Assembly (NCBI GenBank): GCA_964059195.1
Contig: CAXKWD010000006.1
Location: forward strand, 132,662,539 to 132,726,538
DNA from: Ectobius pallidus
Taxonomy: Eukaryota > Arthropoda > Insecta > Blattodea > Ectobiidae
Direction of reading: 5' to 3'
Length of the DNA: 64,000 bases
The notes under the pieces are model-generated. The model ran no database searches. It worked only from the letters and a program-made list of their open reading frames with translations, and was not told where the DNA came from. Both the position numbers and the translations under genes were made by a program. Positions within the stretch are counted from its first letter, which is position 1; the number at the start of each line of letters is the position of its first letter. Shown one piece after another: positions 1 through 11,899 of this stretch.

Positions 1-220
1 GGGGGTATTCCATACCCCCCAGACCCTGCGGATGTTATAACCCCCCCATATGGTCGGCCTGGTTACGCCTATGCTATAGACTACAAAATTTAGCGACTGC
101 TGCTTTGCTCACATAGGCCTATAGCTTGTGACAGACCTGAAAATTGGACAAAAAGTTTGGATGAGGGGTCCGATGGGCTCTGAAACATTTCAATTTATGG
201 ATTTCATGAGACTAACGAAA

Positions 221-221
<1 letters not shown>
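1..221. other. Unassigned start of window
   Basis: No coding signal is seen. The first 20 bases form a small imperfect hairpin (G-run plus TAT facing ATA plus C-run). A TAGGCCTA palindrome lies at 114-121. Confidence 0.5.
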
Positions 222-290
<69 letters not shown>

Positions 291-309
291 ATTAATCTAT
301 TATTATTAA

Positions 310-350
<41 letters not shown>
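222..350. repeat. (ATT)n microsatellite
   Basis: About 125 bases of ATT triplets, interrupted near 288-310 by TTAAT variants. In this window (ATT)n or (AAT)n runs often mark LINE 3' tails, but no LINE body is recognisable on either side here. Confidence 0.95.
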
Positions 351-351
<1 letters not shown>

Positions 352-2104
352 GATTGTTCTGTAGGTTTGGAAATTCAGTGTGTTATAGAAATTGCAGCAC
401 TTACTGTACACTTGTGTAACTAATGCATTAGGAGTAATGATGTTTTGACTTTATGTCACTTGGGCTATTGCGTTTTATAGGTGCGATTCGCGCTAAAAGC
501 ATCAGCAATACAACTGACTCTCCTGCAAATATTATGAGCTCCACACGCCACTGCTCTCGGATTTCTGCCGCATTTTGCAAACGCATTCTCTTTTATAGCT
601 CGCGGGGAGAGACGACGATACCCTTTCAGATAAACCCATCAGTATATTGGGAAATATCCATCAGTTTTTGTGAACCCTCGTATACGAGGTGTGGAAGTAG
701 CCATAGTTGTCAACGGAATTGGCTGTATTCATCAACTTGTACTGAAGAAGTACCTTCCATGGCAGCAATATAACAGTATTGGAAAACGATTTCCTGTCAA
801 ACACTGCTTGTATGTGTATATGGCTGAAAGAGAGGGTAGCAGAGCACCATACATCGTAAGCGACTCTGTCCTTTATGTCAGTAAAAAACACTATTCGCAT
901 AATACTGCAGTGTTATTATTGTGACATTAGTGCTGCGTACATCTCCCCCAAACAGTGGGCTTCATGTGAACATTTGCCCTCTTCCTCTTCAAAATCCATT
1001 CGTCATCGTCTCAATATCTCACTCTCTCACTCACTCTCATAGGTCCATCTCTGCGTATAAAAAGCTAGGAAGATTGTATGTCCCTCCATGTATTCATACA
1101 ACCCCCCCCCCCGGACCTTTATAGTATATGTGCTTGTGTTTTTATTTTACAATAGCTTCGCAGATGGGATTTTTTGAGTAGGTATTTCGAAAAATGACCT
1201 ACTGAACCAGAGTATCTCGCACAAAGGGGCTCTTTTGTGAAAATGGGATAGGGATGGAGGGGGAGAATTTATTAGAATGCACGAAGCTAAAAGCCGAGGG
1301 AATGGATTTCACTCATGGTGCCTACTGTAAACATAGAGTGACTATAAGATAGCATAGCTTCACCATTCATATCGCTGATGCATATTATGTGTCTGATAAA
1401 TATACAGAGAGTATTTTTAAAATATATTCCTCTACTACAACTTGCAAAAGAGGCAATTTAAAATGAAGCATTTCTGTAGTGAAGAGAAGGTTATGTTTGT
1501 ACTTTAGGAAATTATGGCAAATTTTGTAACGACTACTAACATAATGTCTTTTTCTTTTGTTGACAACAAATACGAAATAGTAAAATAAAATATATTGGTA
1601 TTTTTGTTCTTGTTTAAATCATTCATCGTTGATATTTTCTTGATCATTTCTGTCAATATCATATATTGGCCCTCTTGAAATCTCTAGTGGTCGAATCAGC
1701 AGATAACCGAACGACAGGTTTCCGTCTCTAGATAGCAAAAAAGCAAGAAATGGAAGCTTAGCAAACCATTATAAATCCTTGTGTATGCAAAAGAAACTTT
1801 AACATTTTAAATATTGCCTCTGTGGACAATATACGGCATTCATATTTTAAAACGTGTTCCTAAGTAGGGAGGAGGAGAAATAAGAGAGCGACGATGGTGT
1901 TAAGATCATCTACTTTATTACCCATAATGGATTACTCCATTTCCCATAATTCATAGCAGTTTAGTTATTACTTTTAATGAAGGAGAATAGTTTTTACTTT
2001 AATAGTTTTTACACAATACATGCGATTGATTTTTTATTTTATTTTTTTGCAGATTGTTACATACTATAAATTAGCATTTTTCATTCTATTTTAATGGTAT
2101 TCCA
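351..2104. other. Non-coding stretch, nothing assigned
   Basis: Several short frames (for example 453-773 plus) have no recognisable domain, no consistent codon bias and many alternative-frame stops. A C-run lies at about 1101-1112 and an A/T-rich segment near 2030-2050. I see no gene or classifiable repeat. Confidence 0.4.
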
Positions 2105-2640
2105 CTAAATAATTACAATTACAATTACAATTACAATTTATTGTTTCAAATTACACGAAAAATATACATAAAAAGTTGATACACCACCCGAAGAAGCAGA
2201 GCTTGTGTTCGGGGGTGGTTCAGTTCTATATATGAGAAAAACTTATACTAAATAATTACTTAAAACAATACAAAATTTAGAGAAGTATGACAGAATACAT
2301 GTATAAAAGGTTAGAACATGTTCTTTTTACAATACAAAGGTACGAGGTAATACAATATTAATACATAACAATTTATTCGTTCAAATTTTAGTAAAAAAAA
2401 AAAAAAAGTTCTATCCAAATTTTAAATTTTAATATGAAAAATGTTATAACAGCAATAGTAGAAAACAGAAGTAATAATTATATAAATTTTCTAATTTTAG
2501 ACCTAAATTGTTTGTTGTTTAAGCTATTTAGATCAGGATGGTTGGTTGGTAATAAATGAATTGAATAGTCTTGGGCCAAAACTTGAACAGTGCTTAGCTC
2601 CAGCAGTTGTAACATTTTTCGGTTCAAGTAATAAATTAAA
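2105..2640 (-). mobile_element. LINE 3' fragment with (TTGTAA)n tail
   Basis: Read on the minus strand, 2625 down to about 2480 resembles the extreme C-terminus of a CR1/L2-type (Jockey superfamily) reverse transcriptase: TTAGAKHCSSFGPRLFNSF, then after a frameshift FRSKIRKFI and a stop. This matches the 'RLFNSLP...FKxKLKxFL' ending typical of these ORF2 proteins. About 370 bases of AT-rich 3' UTR follow. The element ends at 2105-2145 in a short tandem tail of the hexamer ATTACA, as CR1/L2-like LINEs commonly do. It is 5'-truncated and dead. The clade is inferred from the C-terminal motif and tail only. Confidence 0.6.
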
Positions 2641-2745
2641 TTAAATTAAATAAATAATAAATAATAATAATAAGAAATAATAATAATAATAATAATAATA
2701 AATAATAAATTAAATAAATTAAATTAAATAAATTAATGAACATGA
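2641..2745. repeat. AT-rich microsatellite (AATTAAAT / AAT)
   Basis: Mixed low-complexity run of AAATT, AATAAT and AAATTAAAT units directly upstream of the minus-strand LINE fragment. Confidence 0.85.
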
Positions 2746-3736
2746 ACATTTACAGTGTAGGCAGTAGCATGTTAGATGTAAAGGGTGGAACGCTATTTCG
2801 CTACATCCGTTCACCGCCTTCTTAGGCCTAGAGGAAAACACCTAACACATATTGTTTATGCTTCACGATTAATTTGTATAAGTTTACGATAATGGCATTG
2901 TTAAATTCAATGGTAAATTCTGTTAAGAAACATTCTTAATAAAGTTTCTCTTATAGGTGGTCACAAAGAAACCATAAATATAAGAATAAAAGTGTAATTC
3001 TTAAATATACAGTAAATTGATATTTTTAAAGTTAGAATATTTAAAATTACAATACGGAAAAGGTTATATTCTCATTGCAAAGAATATAAAGATACAATAT
3101 AAATGTGACGTCTGTTCTCAGTGTAAATTCATAACATTGAATATGTAACCTTCACTGCACATATTCCAAACAACCCTGCCCTCACGGGGCTGATTTCGAA
3201 AACGATTTTGTCGCTTTGAATGTAGGCCTACTTCATTAAAACCTAAGTAAATGCATATTTTAGAGGATTTAAGTTGTAGTCATTGGTGATATTTTTATCG
3301 TTTATTTTGCTTCGCACTACAGGGTCCATAATGATGAGTTGTTGCACTGTAACAATAATAAGGAAGAGAAACGGTCGATAATTTGGCCAGGGACCTTTCC
3401 CGTTACTACACAATTGGCAACAGTTTTACTTTCACTTTAAAGAAAAGCATTTTTCGGACTTTGATACCCAGAAGAGAAGGGAATAAATTATTTCTACCAT
3501 ATATTAAAATCCTTGGACCGGATTATTCTTAAACTTTTCACTGCTACTGACGTATAAATTCGTCACATCAAAAACTGTAAAAGAATATCAGAAATATAAG
3601 ATTTATAAAATAGTTCTATAAGTAGAATATGAGGATTTTTATCCTTGTGTTAAGACTGTCATTCTGCACTTCTACTCAGATGTTCCCCATCGACTTCAAA
3701 CTTGGATCCCACTGATGATTTCGCTTGAAGATTGCT

Positions 3737-3738
<2 letters not shown>
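2746..3738. other. Non-coding stretch, nothing assigned
   Basis: AT-rich sequence without frames over 60 codons. TAGGCCTA occurs at 2823-2830 and 3223-3230. No repeat family was recognised. Confidence 0.4.
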
Positions 3739-3772
<34 letters not shown>

Positions 3773-4060
3773 TTATTTCCAATAAGAGCCTAGGCTGTGG
3801 GAAACGTCAGTATACATGGTGATACAAAAGTCACATAAAAACCAAAAGAAACTAATAAATTACAAACTACACAGTATTAAAAATATGTTCAATTAATGAA
3901 TATGGGCAGATTTCAATTAATAATTTTTTAACCTCCTTTTGGAAATTTCTCAATCGTCCAATATTCTTTATAAATTGAGATAAGCTATTGTATATTTATA
4001 TTATTGTATATAAATTCAGCCTTGGAAAGGTCAATTCCACAAAGTTCCATTAATTTTTCT
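3739..4060 (-). mobile_element. LINE-like 3' end with (AAT)n tail
   Basis: The (AAT)n run at 3739-3772 is followed, reading on the minus strand upstream of it, by an AT-rich 3' UTR and degraded codons reading roughly as a small I-N-x-L-x-x-F-x-K-x-V-K-K-L-L-I-E motif around 3900-4000. This resembles the end of a reverse-transcriptase ORF. Frame breaks are numerous. The tail type and orientation match the other minus-strand LINE ends in the window. The assignment rests on architecture and a degenerate motif only. Confidence 0.4.
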
Positions 4061-4904
4061 TTAATCAGTTGTTTCAAAAGCAGCAAGTTTGTGCGACGAA
4101 ACTGAGTATACGATATATGTATTTGAGCCGTGCCATTTAATCTTCGTTTTCCATCAATTCAGCATCTCCTCTAAACCATATTATAAGAAAAATCTTTCTT
4201 TATCGGATTCATTAAATCATGGCTATAAGAATAGGAAATAAAGCCGCAGGTGTTCTTCCATTTTGAAATTAATTGCTCCGAAGCGATCGTAGCTCATTTT
4301 TAAAATGCGGACTCATCTTGATGATCCATACAGTTCACTGCCGTGTGGTGTGATAGAAATGAGACTGGAGTAATGTGATTATACAAGCCGCACTCTCTCT
4401 CAGTTGAGAATTATGCGATGCGGTGTTGATGTCTCAATGACATAAATTCCAAAGCAGCACGCTGATGAAATTCTGCCACGTCTCAGCTTATTGGAGCGAA
4501 ATAAAGTTACCGTGAGCACTGTTTTAATATATTCTCACATCAGTTTCAAAGCTGACGGCAATTACATTAAAATAATAAATTACTTTCCAGTAAGTGTGAA
4601 GTATGCACTCTTGTGATAAAGTACATTTTTGAGTTGTCGCAAGTTTTGATTGTCAGAAATAAGAAGTTTAAATTTTCAAATCACTTAATATATAACTTCA
4701 CAAAGAGTACGTTATGTCCTAATGTCATTAATAATCTCCCAAAGACATAATTTTTCAAACTGGCAGAAGGAATTATCATTACATCTTCAATCAGTAATGA
4801 GGTATTGCCCAATTATTCTACTCATAATAGTATATAATATAATGAGGCAAACAAGGCAAGAACTAGAAAATTGGAATTGGTCTATAGGTTAACCCAGAAC
4901 AGAT
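4061..4904. other. Non-coding stretch, nothing assigned
   Basis: No reading frame or repeat recognised. The last ~60 bases may already be degraded upstream sequence of the LINE tail that follows. Confidence 0.35.
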
Positions 4905-5312
4905 AATAAACGAGCAATATCATACAAGGCAAAACTTAGGCACTACAACAACAGTTGTAAAGCCAGAAGATCTATATGCCTCAGAGTGCCTCAGTTTGAA
5001 TAAAAAGGAGAACTTCAATAACTCGAAAAAAAGGAGAGGAAAATCTTGAGAAAAATTCTAGGGCCACAGAGGACTGCTGACGGGACATGGAAGAACAGGA
5101 AAAATGACAATAAACGAGCAATACCATACAAGGCAAAACTTAGGCACTACGACAACAGTTATAAAGCCAGAAGGTCTATAAGCCTCGGAGTGCCTCACAT
5201 TGAATAAAAAGATGAACTTCAAGAACTCGAAACAAAAAGGAGAGGAAACTCTTGAGAAAAATTCTAGGACCGCAGAGGACTGTTGACGGGACATGGAAGA
5301 ACAGTAAAAATG
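4905..5312 (+). repeat. 204-bp tandem duplication inside LINE
   Basis: Two consecutive ~204-base units (4905-5108 and 5109-5312), both running from ATAAACGAGCAAT to the GAAGAACAG...AAAAATGAC segment. They match closely, with scattered substitutions, so the duplication arose after or during decay of the LINE copy. Confidence 0.85.
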
Positions 5313-5760
5313 ACGGCCCCTACAAGCAACCGAGAAAATCACTGTCATCATGCGGAAAAGAAGGTTGAAATTCTACGGACATCTGGCGAGAATGCATGAG
5401 AACCGGCTAACTAAAATAAGAGGATATTCAAATACATCGCTGGACTGAAAACATCTACGAAGTGGGTAGAAGAGGGTTTTAAAAAAATAGAAAGATGCAG
5501 TGGAAAGCGGACTTACAGCAGACATGATTCACAAAAGAAAAGAATTTTGAAACCGATTTGACAGCATTAAAATTTTCAAAGAGAAAGCACCAAAATGTAG
5601 GCCCAAGCGGGTAGTATCTGAGGAAGAGATCAGAAGTGAAAGAGTGAAGAGTTTCTGGGAAGAGAAGAAGAGATTAACCAGCCTTAGGCTCCATGCGGTC
5701 CACAAACGGCCAAAGTAGGGGAAAAAAGTATATAATATTTACTAAAAAGATCTTTATAAA
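4905..5760 (+). pseudogene. LINE ORF2 C-terminal remnant, duplicated
   Basis: Broken 3' part of a non-LTR retrotransposon reverse-transcriptase ORF. Visible pieces include the 'RKILGP' region around 5050 and 5255, then RKRRLKFYGHLARMHENRL (5353-5410), then after frameshifts IFKYIAGLKTSTKWVEE (about 5425-5475). The last piece is a clean C-terminus at about 5551-5718 ending RLHAVHKRPK and TAG. 'LRKILGP' and 'RRLRFFGHxxRM' are hallmarks of the region after the RT core in several insect LINE families. The duplicated block 4905-5108/5109-5312 repeats the RKILGP segment and itself carries stops. An AT-rich 3' end follows to about 5760. The element is 5'-truncated with several frameshifts and stops; I do not assign a clade. 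Confidence 0.7.
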
Positions 5761-5820
5761 AAAATAATAATAAAGTTGCCATGACTTAAGCCCATCTCTC
5801 TGTATACCGGTATACAATAT

Positions 5821-5847
5821 TATATAATTATATATATATATATATAG
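5821..5847. repeat. (TA)n microsatellite
   Basis: Short TA dinucleotide run upstream of the MITE at 5870. Confidence 0.8.
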
Positions 5848-5869
5848 GCGTTAGCTTGTATGCTCTGTG

Positions 5870-6113
5870 GCTTGGTTCTAAAAGGGCCAATGTCAATTTC
5901 TTGCAAAAATGAGATCTATGCATTATTGAGCTCGGCTAGTCTTTATCTTTCGTATAATAAAAATGCCAATGTATGTTGCTATTAATAGACATAATCAGAA
6001 ATCTTAAAGGCCAATGTCGGAAGTTCTCAGCAAAAAATGTTACTTCTACAAAGGCTTCAAAGTCAGTTATCTCAAAAGCAAGTTTTATGACATTGGCCCT
6101 TTTAGAACCAAGC
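5870..6113. mobile_element. MITE with 26-bp perfect terminal inverted repeats
   Basis: 5870-5895 begins GCTTGGTTCTAAAAGGGCCA and is matched base for base by the reverse complement of 6088-6113. One mismatch further out, the match can be stretched to about 30 bases (5866/6117). The interior is 192 bases, AT-rich and non-coding, with an internal echo of the motif (AAGGCCAATGTC near 6009). No clear target duplication was found, so the superfamily is undetermined. It is a non-autonomous DNA transposon by structure. Confidence 0.8.
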
Positions 6114-6117
6114 TACA

Positions 6118-7554
6118 TTATATTATAATGATGTGTGTATCAAATCCATCATAAGGAAATTTAGACTACCGGTACTAGGCTATAAAATATCTACTGTCTT
6201 AACTTCAGCGAAATTATGATGACTAGTTATGGGTTTAGGCTGTCGTCAAGAATTATTCGAAAATACCCCGAGAACTTAAATGTTGGCTATTGTCGGAACC
6301 TCTCTGTAAAGTTCACTTAAATAGGATTAGTAGGATATTATGTTGTGTGTTTAGGTCTATTTCGAAATAATTATTTTTGCTAAATCCTAGCTAGTCAAAA
6401 CAAAATGACTTTCCTGAAGCACACACAGTAGATAAATTTTATGATTATATATTATAGAGATAGCCTTCTTCCCGCACTTCTTGAGCTAGGGGTTATCAGC
6501 ATCTGTGAAGGACAGCTGTTGCACAATAAAAATTGTGCTAGAAACCTCCGTTTTTATTTGTGGAAAGAAACTACTGCATTAGAAGCTCCGCTGTACACTG
6601 CGGCTGAAAAAATTACAGACAACATCTGGTATTAGAATGAAAGTTTAAAAATGTACAGTACCACATGCTTACAACTTAATTTAAAAAGTTCTAATTAAAG
6701 TGAGTTATTTAGACAACAGTCAATAAAGCAGACAATGATAGTGAGTTTTATTTGGTTGCTAGAAACCGCAATATATATCTGAGTGGCTGGCTTTACAAGT
6801 TCCATCTGGCTCCACTTTTGGGCGAAATCGAGTTGTTATTATTGCCACCTGGGGTGTTTCGCATTTGCGACATATTGCTGTAACAGCATGCTAGCTCGAC
6901 ACTAATATATTGGCGGTTCAACACAGCGCAAGTAGGGGCTTGCTATATGCTTTCCTGTCTGATTGCTGCAGCCAGAGTTCCTTCTTTTATGTTAAAATTT
7001 AGATTTGAGGGGGAAAAAATGTTGAAGTAATCTGACACATGGAATTCACGTTTTCAAAATTTAACATTAATTTTAATTATTGTGTCCCATTGAGCGCTGT
7101 ATTAAAATCCTTAATAACGCTCGGAAGATAATGCTATATCAGAAAACGAAATATGCTTCCAAATTTGTAAAATATTATGCTCCGGAACCAATGAAATATC
7201 TTCTATCATTTAAGTAATTTCAATCCTTTAGGTTCTCGTGTTAGTTGAATTAGGCCTATGGTTTAATAAAAAAAATGGTAATGTTCTTAAAAAACAATCA
7301 CAAAACTTTTTAAAAAATAAGGTAAATAAAAATATGACAGGTTAATAAAATATGCACAAATATCATTGTCAAGCAAATATGCGGCAACGTCGCAAAACTA
7401 ATAAAATATGCAGCAATATGCAAAATGAAATCAATTTTCTGTTCTTTCTGTCATATCTTGCACACATTTTAACATTGGCATGTAATCGAGTGCGTTATTA
7501 AAAAATATGATTTTTATAAATTTCCGGGCCCTAATCATTGAATTAAGAGATAGA
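6118..7554. other. Non-coding stretch, nothing assigned
   Basis: Includes an unrecognised 64-codon frame (6441-6635 plus) and a locally GC-richer patch at 6780-6985. No repeat end or known domain was seen. Confidence 0.35.
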
Positions 7555-7679
7555 CTTTTGTAGCGTAATTTTATTTACCTTGGCTTTCAGTTTTCGCACT
7601 GCTGAAGTTGTGTTAACGCCATCCGCGAAACGGCCGTCCAGGATGTTTAGCAAGGTAAATAAAATTGCGCTATAAAAGC
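7555..7679. mobile_element. Small MITE, ~30-bp TIRs
   Basis: 7555-7585 and the reverse complement of 7649-7679 share the core GCGYAATTTTATTTACCTTG with about three differences over 31 bases. Similarity may continue outward through a GAGAT motif present in opposite orientation on both sides. The total length is only 125 bases with a 63-base centre. No target duplication was identified. Confidence 0.7.
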
Positions 7680-7817
7680 ATCTCATAGTCGTTATCATGA
7701 CTATCTTCGTTCCTGTATCATGTCCTAAGTTTCTTAAATTTCACGTTTTTGATCATTGGATCTAAGATTTTTTTAATTACCTGTAGCTTTATTAAAAATC
7801 TCTAAATTGCCTTAATA

Positions 7818-8219
7818 CAGTGGTTCCCAAACTATGGGTCGGAATTGCAAACTATGGAAGCAATTTCGGTGGGTCGCGAAAAGGGTGAGAAAAATTAGAC
7901 GTGTTTTCAATGTAAGGAAAGAGTGTTTAATTTAATTTAATATGTAAATAAAAAAAAAAACAGTTTCACAAATCTCATTAGTTAAAAAAAGATGTACTAG
8001 TTGGACAATGCGCTTTATTGAAATAACCTTAACCATTTTTATTTCAACTGTGTTTTCTCAGCAGGACATTTGAACACAATAAAACTATTGAAAGGCATAT
8101 GAAAAACATGTGCTGTATTTCATATAGCCTATATTGGTTATCGTTATGTAGTAGTGGGTCGCGAAAAAAATTTCTAGTTGAAGGTGGGGTCCCAGGACAA
8201 AAAAGTTTGGGAACCGCTG
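7818..8219. mobile_element. Non-autonomous hAT element
   Basis: The termini are CAGTGGTTCCCAAACTATG at the left and its near complement at the right (TTTGGGAACCGCTG), the classic hAT end type. The element is flanked by a perfect 8-bp target duplication CCTTAATA (7810-7817 and 8220-8227). The 402-base interior has GGGTCGCGAAAA blocks near both ends and no transposase frame. An 8-bp duplication plus CAG...CTG ends is diagnostic of the hAT superfamily. Confidence 0.92.
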
Positions 8220-8296
8220 CCTTAATACATAAATTCTCTAGAAATTGGCCTACCTTGTAATTTAAATAAAATTTCCTAACACTAAGAATTTGCTTT

Positions 8297-8606
8297 GGGG
8301 TACGCCGTAGCGTATTGGTTGAGGCACTGCGTTACAATCCGGAAGGTCGCGGGTTCGATTCCCGATGAGGTCGTTGAGATTTTTCAATTGGCCTAATCCT
8401 TCTGGTGGCACAGTGGCCCTGGGGTCGACTCAGCCTCTAACAGAAATGAGTACCAGGAGCAATCCTGGGGGTAAAGGCGGCCGGTGCGTAAGGCTGACAA
8501 CCTTACCACCTTCGTGTGCCGAATGTCCAAAATCTGGGAGCCTCAACCTCCTGGAACCCTCTGGGCCTCCATGGCCTGTATAGGGATCACTTTACTTTAC
8601 TTTACT
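8297..8606 (+). mobile_element. Full-length tRNA-derived SINE, copy 1
   Basis: A tRNA-like head carries an A-box-like segment at about 8309-8326 and a consensus-quality B box GGGTTCGATTCCC at 8351-8363, as in RNA polymerase III promoters. A conserved body follows (GGCCCTGGGGTCGACTCAGC, ATGAGTACCAGGAGCAATCC, GCCTCCATGGCCTGTATAGG), and the element ends in (ACTTT)n. A perfect 14-bp target duplication TAAGAATTTGCTTT flanks it (8283-8296, 8607-8620). The 72-codon frame inside it is a by-product of the SINE body, not a gene. A second copy lies at 39381-39662. SINEs move with the machinery of a partner LINE. Confidence 0.93.
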
Positions 8607-8620
8607 TAAGAATTTGCTTT

Positions 8621-9284
8621 ATGATACACATAACAGTTATACAGCTACCGACAGTATTAAACAAACTTAGGCTAACGCAAATGGAAATATAGTGAGTTCA
8701 GTAAGTGTACCGACTGACGTGCAGGCCTTTCAACACCTTTCTAAAGACACTGATGGCTGATGTCTAGCACTATTCTCTCGTCGACAATGCCAGACGTTCA
8801 GGATAAGAGATAACGCTTATATGCTTTCCATGTCATGCTAGTAGAGATAGTCTTTCGTTTAAATGTGTAACCTTCCTGTTTAAATCTATAGCTTGTGAGC
8901 ATCGTGAGGTTAAATTTAGATGGAACGTATTTTCAGGATGGAAAAATGTTTCTTACGGTTAATTAACGACAAGTTAGTTGTGTACAGATCCTTGTCTTTA
9001 ACCGTCGTCGATGTGCCGGAATTTGTCTTGCGAGGTTCTTTTACATACCTCTAAATCTACAGACATGGGACTATCGCATTTACGAACTTATAGTTAAAAT
9101 AGATTTGTGTCGATTTACATGTCCGAGAGGGAGAACCTTGACATTTCCCCCACGGCAACTGAAAGGAAAATGTAACATAATAGAAAAATAATAAGCCTGA
9201 TGATGGTTGCTTCTAAAATCGACAATGATTCTGATTCATTGCCTCTTGAATGATGAGGGAATACCCAATCTTAAATCCACTACT
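8621..9284. other. Non-coding stretch, nothing assigned
   Basis: No frame, repeat end or RNA signal recognised. Confidence 0.35.
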
Positions 9285-9352
9285 GAAAAATCCATGACCT
9301 AGCCGAGAATCGAACTAGGGCTGCCAAGGTACCACGGCGACGGACCTTAGTT
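9285..9352 (-). mobile_element. tRNA-SINE head fragment
   Basis: On the minus strand the sequence reads as a tRNA-like unit: an A-box-like GCCGTGGTACCTTGGCA and a B box TAGTTCGATTC (complement at 9307-9317). It lacks a full cloverleaf and a discriminator, so I call a SINE head rather than a tRNA gene. No target duplication was found. Confidence 0.5.
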
Positions 9353-9419
9353 TGTAAATATGGTGTATATGAGCGTATATATATATATCTTAAATTGTTA
9401 AACTTTTTCTGTCTGTTTA

Positions 9420-9580
9420 TATATTCTTTAGAAAAGTTATAAATAATTTAGATAACCTATGTTATTATAAATTAATACGTTGCAAATTGTATAGTGTATA
9501 TAGAGGCCTCTGATAGGAATCCAGGACAGGAGCCAATAAGTATTAATATATTAAATAAATAAATAAATAAATATATACAG
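9420..9580 (+). mobile_element. Possible LINE 3' end with (TAAA)n tail
   Basis: A complex segment (GGCCTCTGATAGGAATCCAG) runs into TTAAATAAATAAATAAATAAATA at 9552-9575, the layout of a LINE or SINE 3' end on the plus strand. No coding part is visible. This is structural inference only. Confidence 0.3.
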
Positions 9581-9599
9581 TTTATAAAAGTTATAAAAT

Positions 9600-11899
9600 A
9601 CATTATCGACATCAGTACTTGTCCATATTTCTTTTGAAGAATTCCTTATTTACAAATATTATACTTTTCAGATTTTTGTTTCAAGAATTCATGATAAGTA
9701 ACAAAACTTTTAAAGTTGCCAGTTTCCGTAGCCCCTCGTTGGTATTTCTACAACATATCCGCATCACAGTTACCGCGCTGGAAGCCTGAATTCCATATGC
9801 AATGTGCTGTGATTTTGGTATTTCATATGCCTTTGTTTTCAGATCAAATAATTATGTAGAGACCTCGTTTCAGCAGAATGTAACTACCGAATTACCAGAA
9901 GCGGCCAGGAATAATATCAGGTTTGCATTTCATCATTTGCTACGGTGCCCTCCTGCCAACCGCAGGCGGGCGAGGTTTTAAATAAACATCTAAATATTCT
10001 GCTACAGGCAAGGAGACGACCACATTCTTCATTTTTCAGCCGCGGCTTAAACCATTTCTCTCACAAATACATTCAATTTAAGCTGCGCCCCATGTTACAA
10101 ACTGAGGCAGTTGGATCTTACTTTCCGAAAGGCAGCCACTCTCAGTAAGGCAAACTCAACTAATTATAATTTCAAAGAGTGTGTTCAGTGCTGGGACGAG
10201 CGAAGTGACTCCATGAAAAATTCATTATACTGAAGTATCGCAGTGGATATATTACGTATGCAGGTGGAACTTGTCGGAATGGTGTCCAGAATTGCAGGAG
10301 TCTGTTAATGAACTACTTGTGTCATAATACTCTTTGCAGGGAGGAGTGTACAGAGAGAAGAAATATCAACAGTCGACTTGTCTTAGTGCTTAGTGAGGTG
10401 GATAACAGGGCGGACGGAGTTTTTTTATTTTATTTTATGTAACTAAATGAACTTCCGCTTCGATGGCTAAGTGAATCCTCTCGCATTTCCGCTAATTACG
10501 ATATCGGTAAAGCTTTTAAATTTTCGTAATTATTAAAGGCTACTTGCCCTTTAGGGATTGAAGGCTATTTTTATTTTATTTAATTCATAATAAACGCTAA
10601 TGAACGATAGAATTTCTAAGTAAGAATCAGGACAAAAACCGTGAGTTTCCTTTGTTCATAAATTAAATACCAGAGATATTTGTTTTATGTTCACTTCCTA
10701 TCCGGAACAGGAGCTGAAGTAATGTAGGTGGGAGTATCGACGGTTTTATTTATCACAGATAATTTCTGTACTCTAGAATTAACAAGTAAAGAACCCTGGT
10801 AAGGCCCAATGGCTCCATCTTATACCGTCATATTACCAGGAAGTTATTTTGCGGTTTCTTTTTTTAACCTTTTGCTAATATGTCAGTCGAATTTATTTCT
10901 GGTTGGGGAGAGGTTCTTTATTTGTGAATCCAAGAATACTGACCACTTACGAAGTCTCCGTCCATCATAGTAGGAGAATTTAAGCGAGTTGGTAGCCTAT
11001 AAGGAAGATTTGCAGTAAGGAGACTTGCCATTAGGTTATTACAACTTTCCAATCTTCAAATTTTTAGCTTTCGTCATTCGAAGAAATATGGACCCTTCAT
11101 TTGAAGACGGAGGCTTAGTAACTGAACTGGATTCTTTTTTCGCTGTCCGACATCCTGTCATGAAATCTAGAAGGCAATGCACATTGAGGAGTCGGATCTG
11201 TGGAACACATACTCATATGTTACACAGGGTATAGAGGGATTCCTTCGTATGTGATCATTACGATGCAGGGTCTTCTAAAACATCAGACACGACAAACGAT
11301 GGACGTTCGGAGTACGTGTTATCTTATCCTTTTGTAAGTGGAAGAAAGCCCGAAAAATCCCAGACCCACTTCGGTGGCTTGCAACTAGTTCGGTTTGTGT
11401 TTCGGCTATCCGTTTACAGTTCTTCTCAAAAGTTAAAGTTAGTCACTTACGTCACTTATTCTTAAGCTTCAGGGTTACGTTATTGTTTCGTGTAGACAAG
11501 AACCTCATAAGTAAAAATCCTGGGCACAGGTACTCCGGAAGGGACTATGAGCCATGATTCCCGGATAAAGCCTAAATTAGAGCATCTGGACCGAATTCCA
11601 CGGCCAATTCATATTCACGTCACGGTAAAACATTGTCGTCGAGATGGACTTACCACAGTCCCTCTTTCCTCTACAGGGAGATAAGCGTAACTCAATTAGT
11701 TTTCTGTAAATGAAACATCATCAAGAGGAGCTGCATGCTCTACGCGGGGAAAGAATAACATTCAATTCGAAGTATTGTATCTCTTAAAAGTAAAAATAAA
11801 AATAGTATACAGTCTGTGTTATACTCTTAAAGTATAAACATGTGTGAAGAGCTGTTGTGATTAATAGGCTAGTAGATGGACGGATATACTGTACTGTAG
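9600..11899. other. Non-coding stretch, nothing assigned
   Basis: About 2.3 kb with somewhat higher GC than its flanks. Frames at 9945-10148 and 11025-11234 (plus) are short and match no family I know. No repeat ends were recognised. Confidence 0.35.

Noticed and set aside
8365..8583. 72-codon frame inside SINE copy 1 and its counterpart at 39403-39669
   Set aside because: Lies in the SINE body. Such frames are often predicted as proteins, but the unit is a Pol III element with a tRNA head and target duplications.
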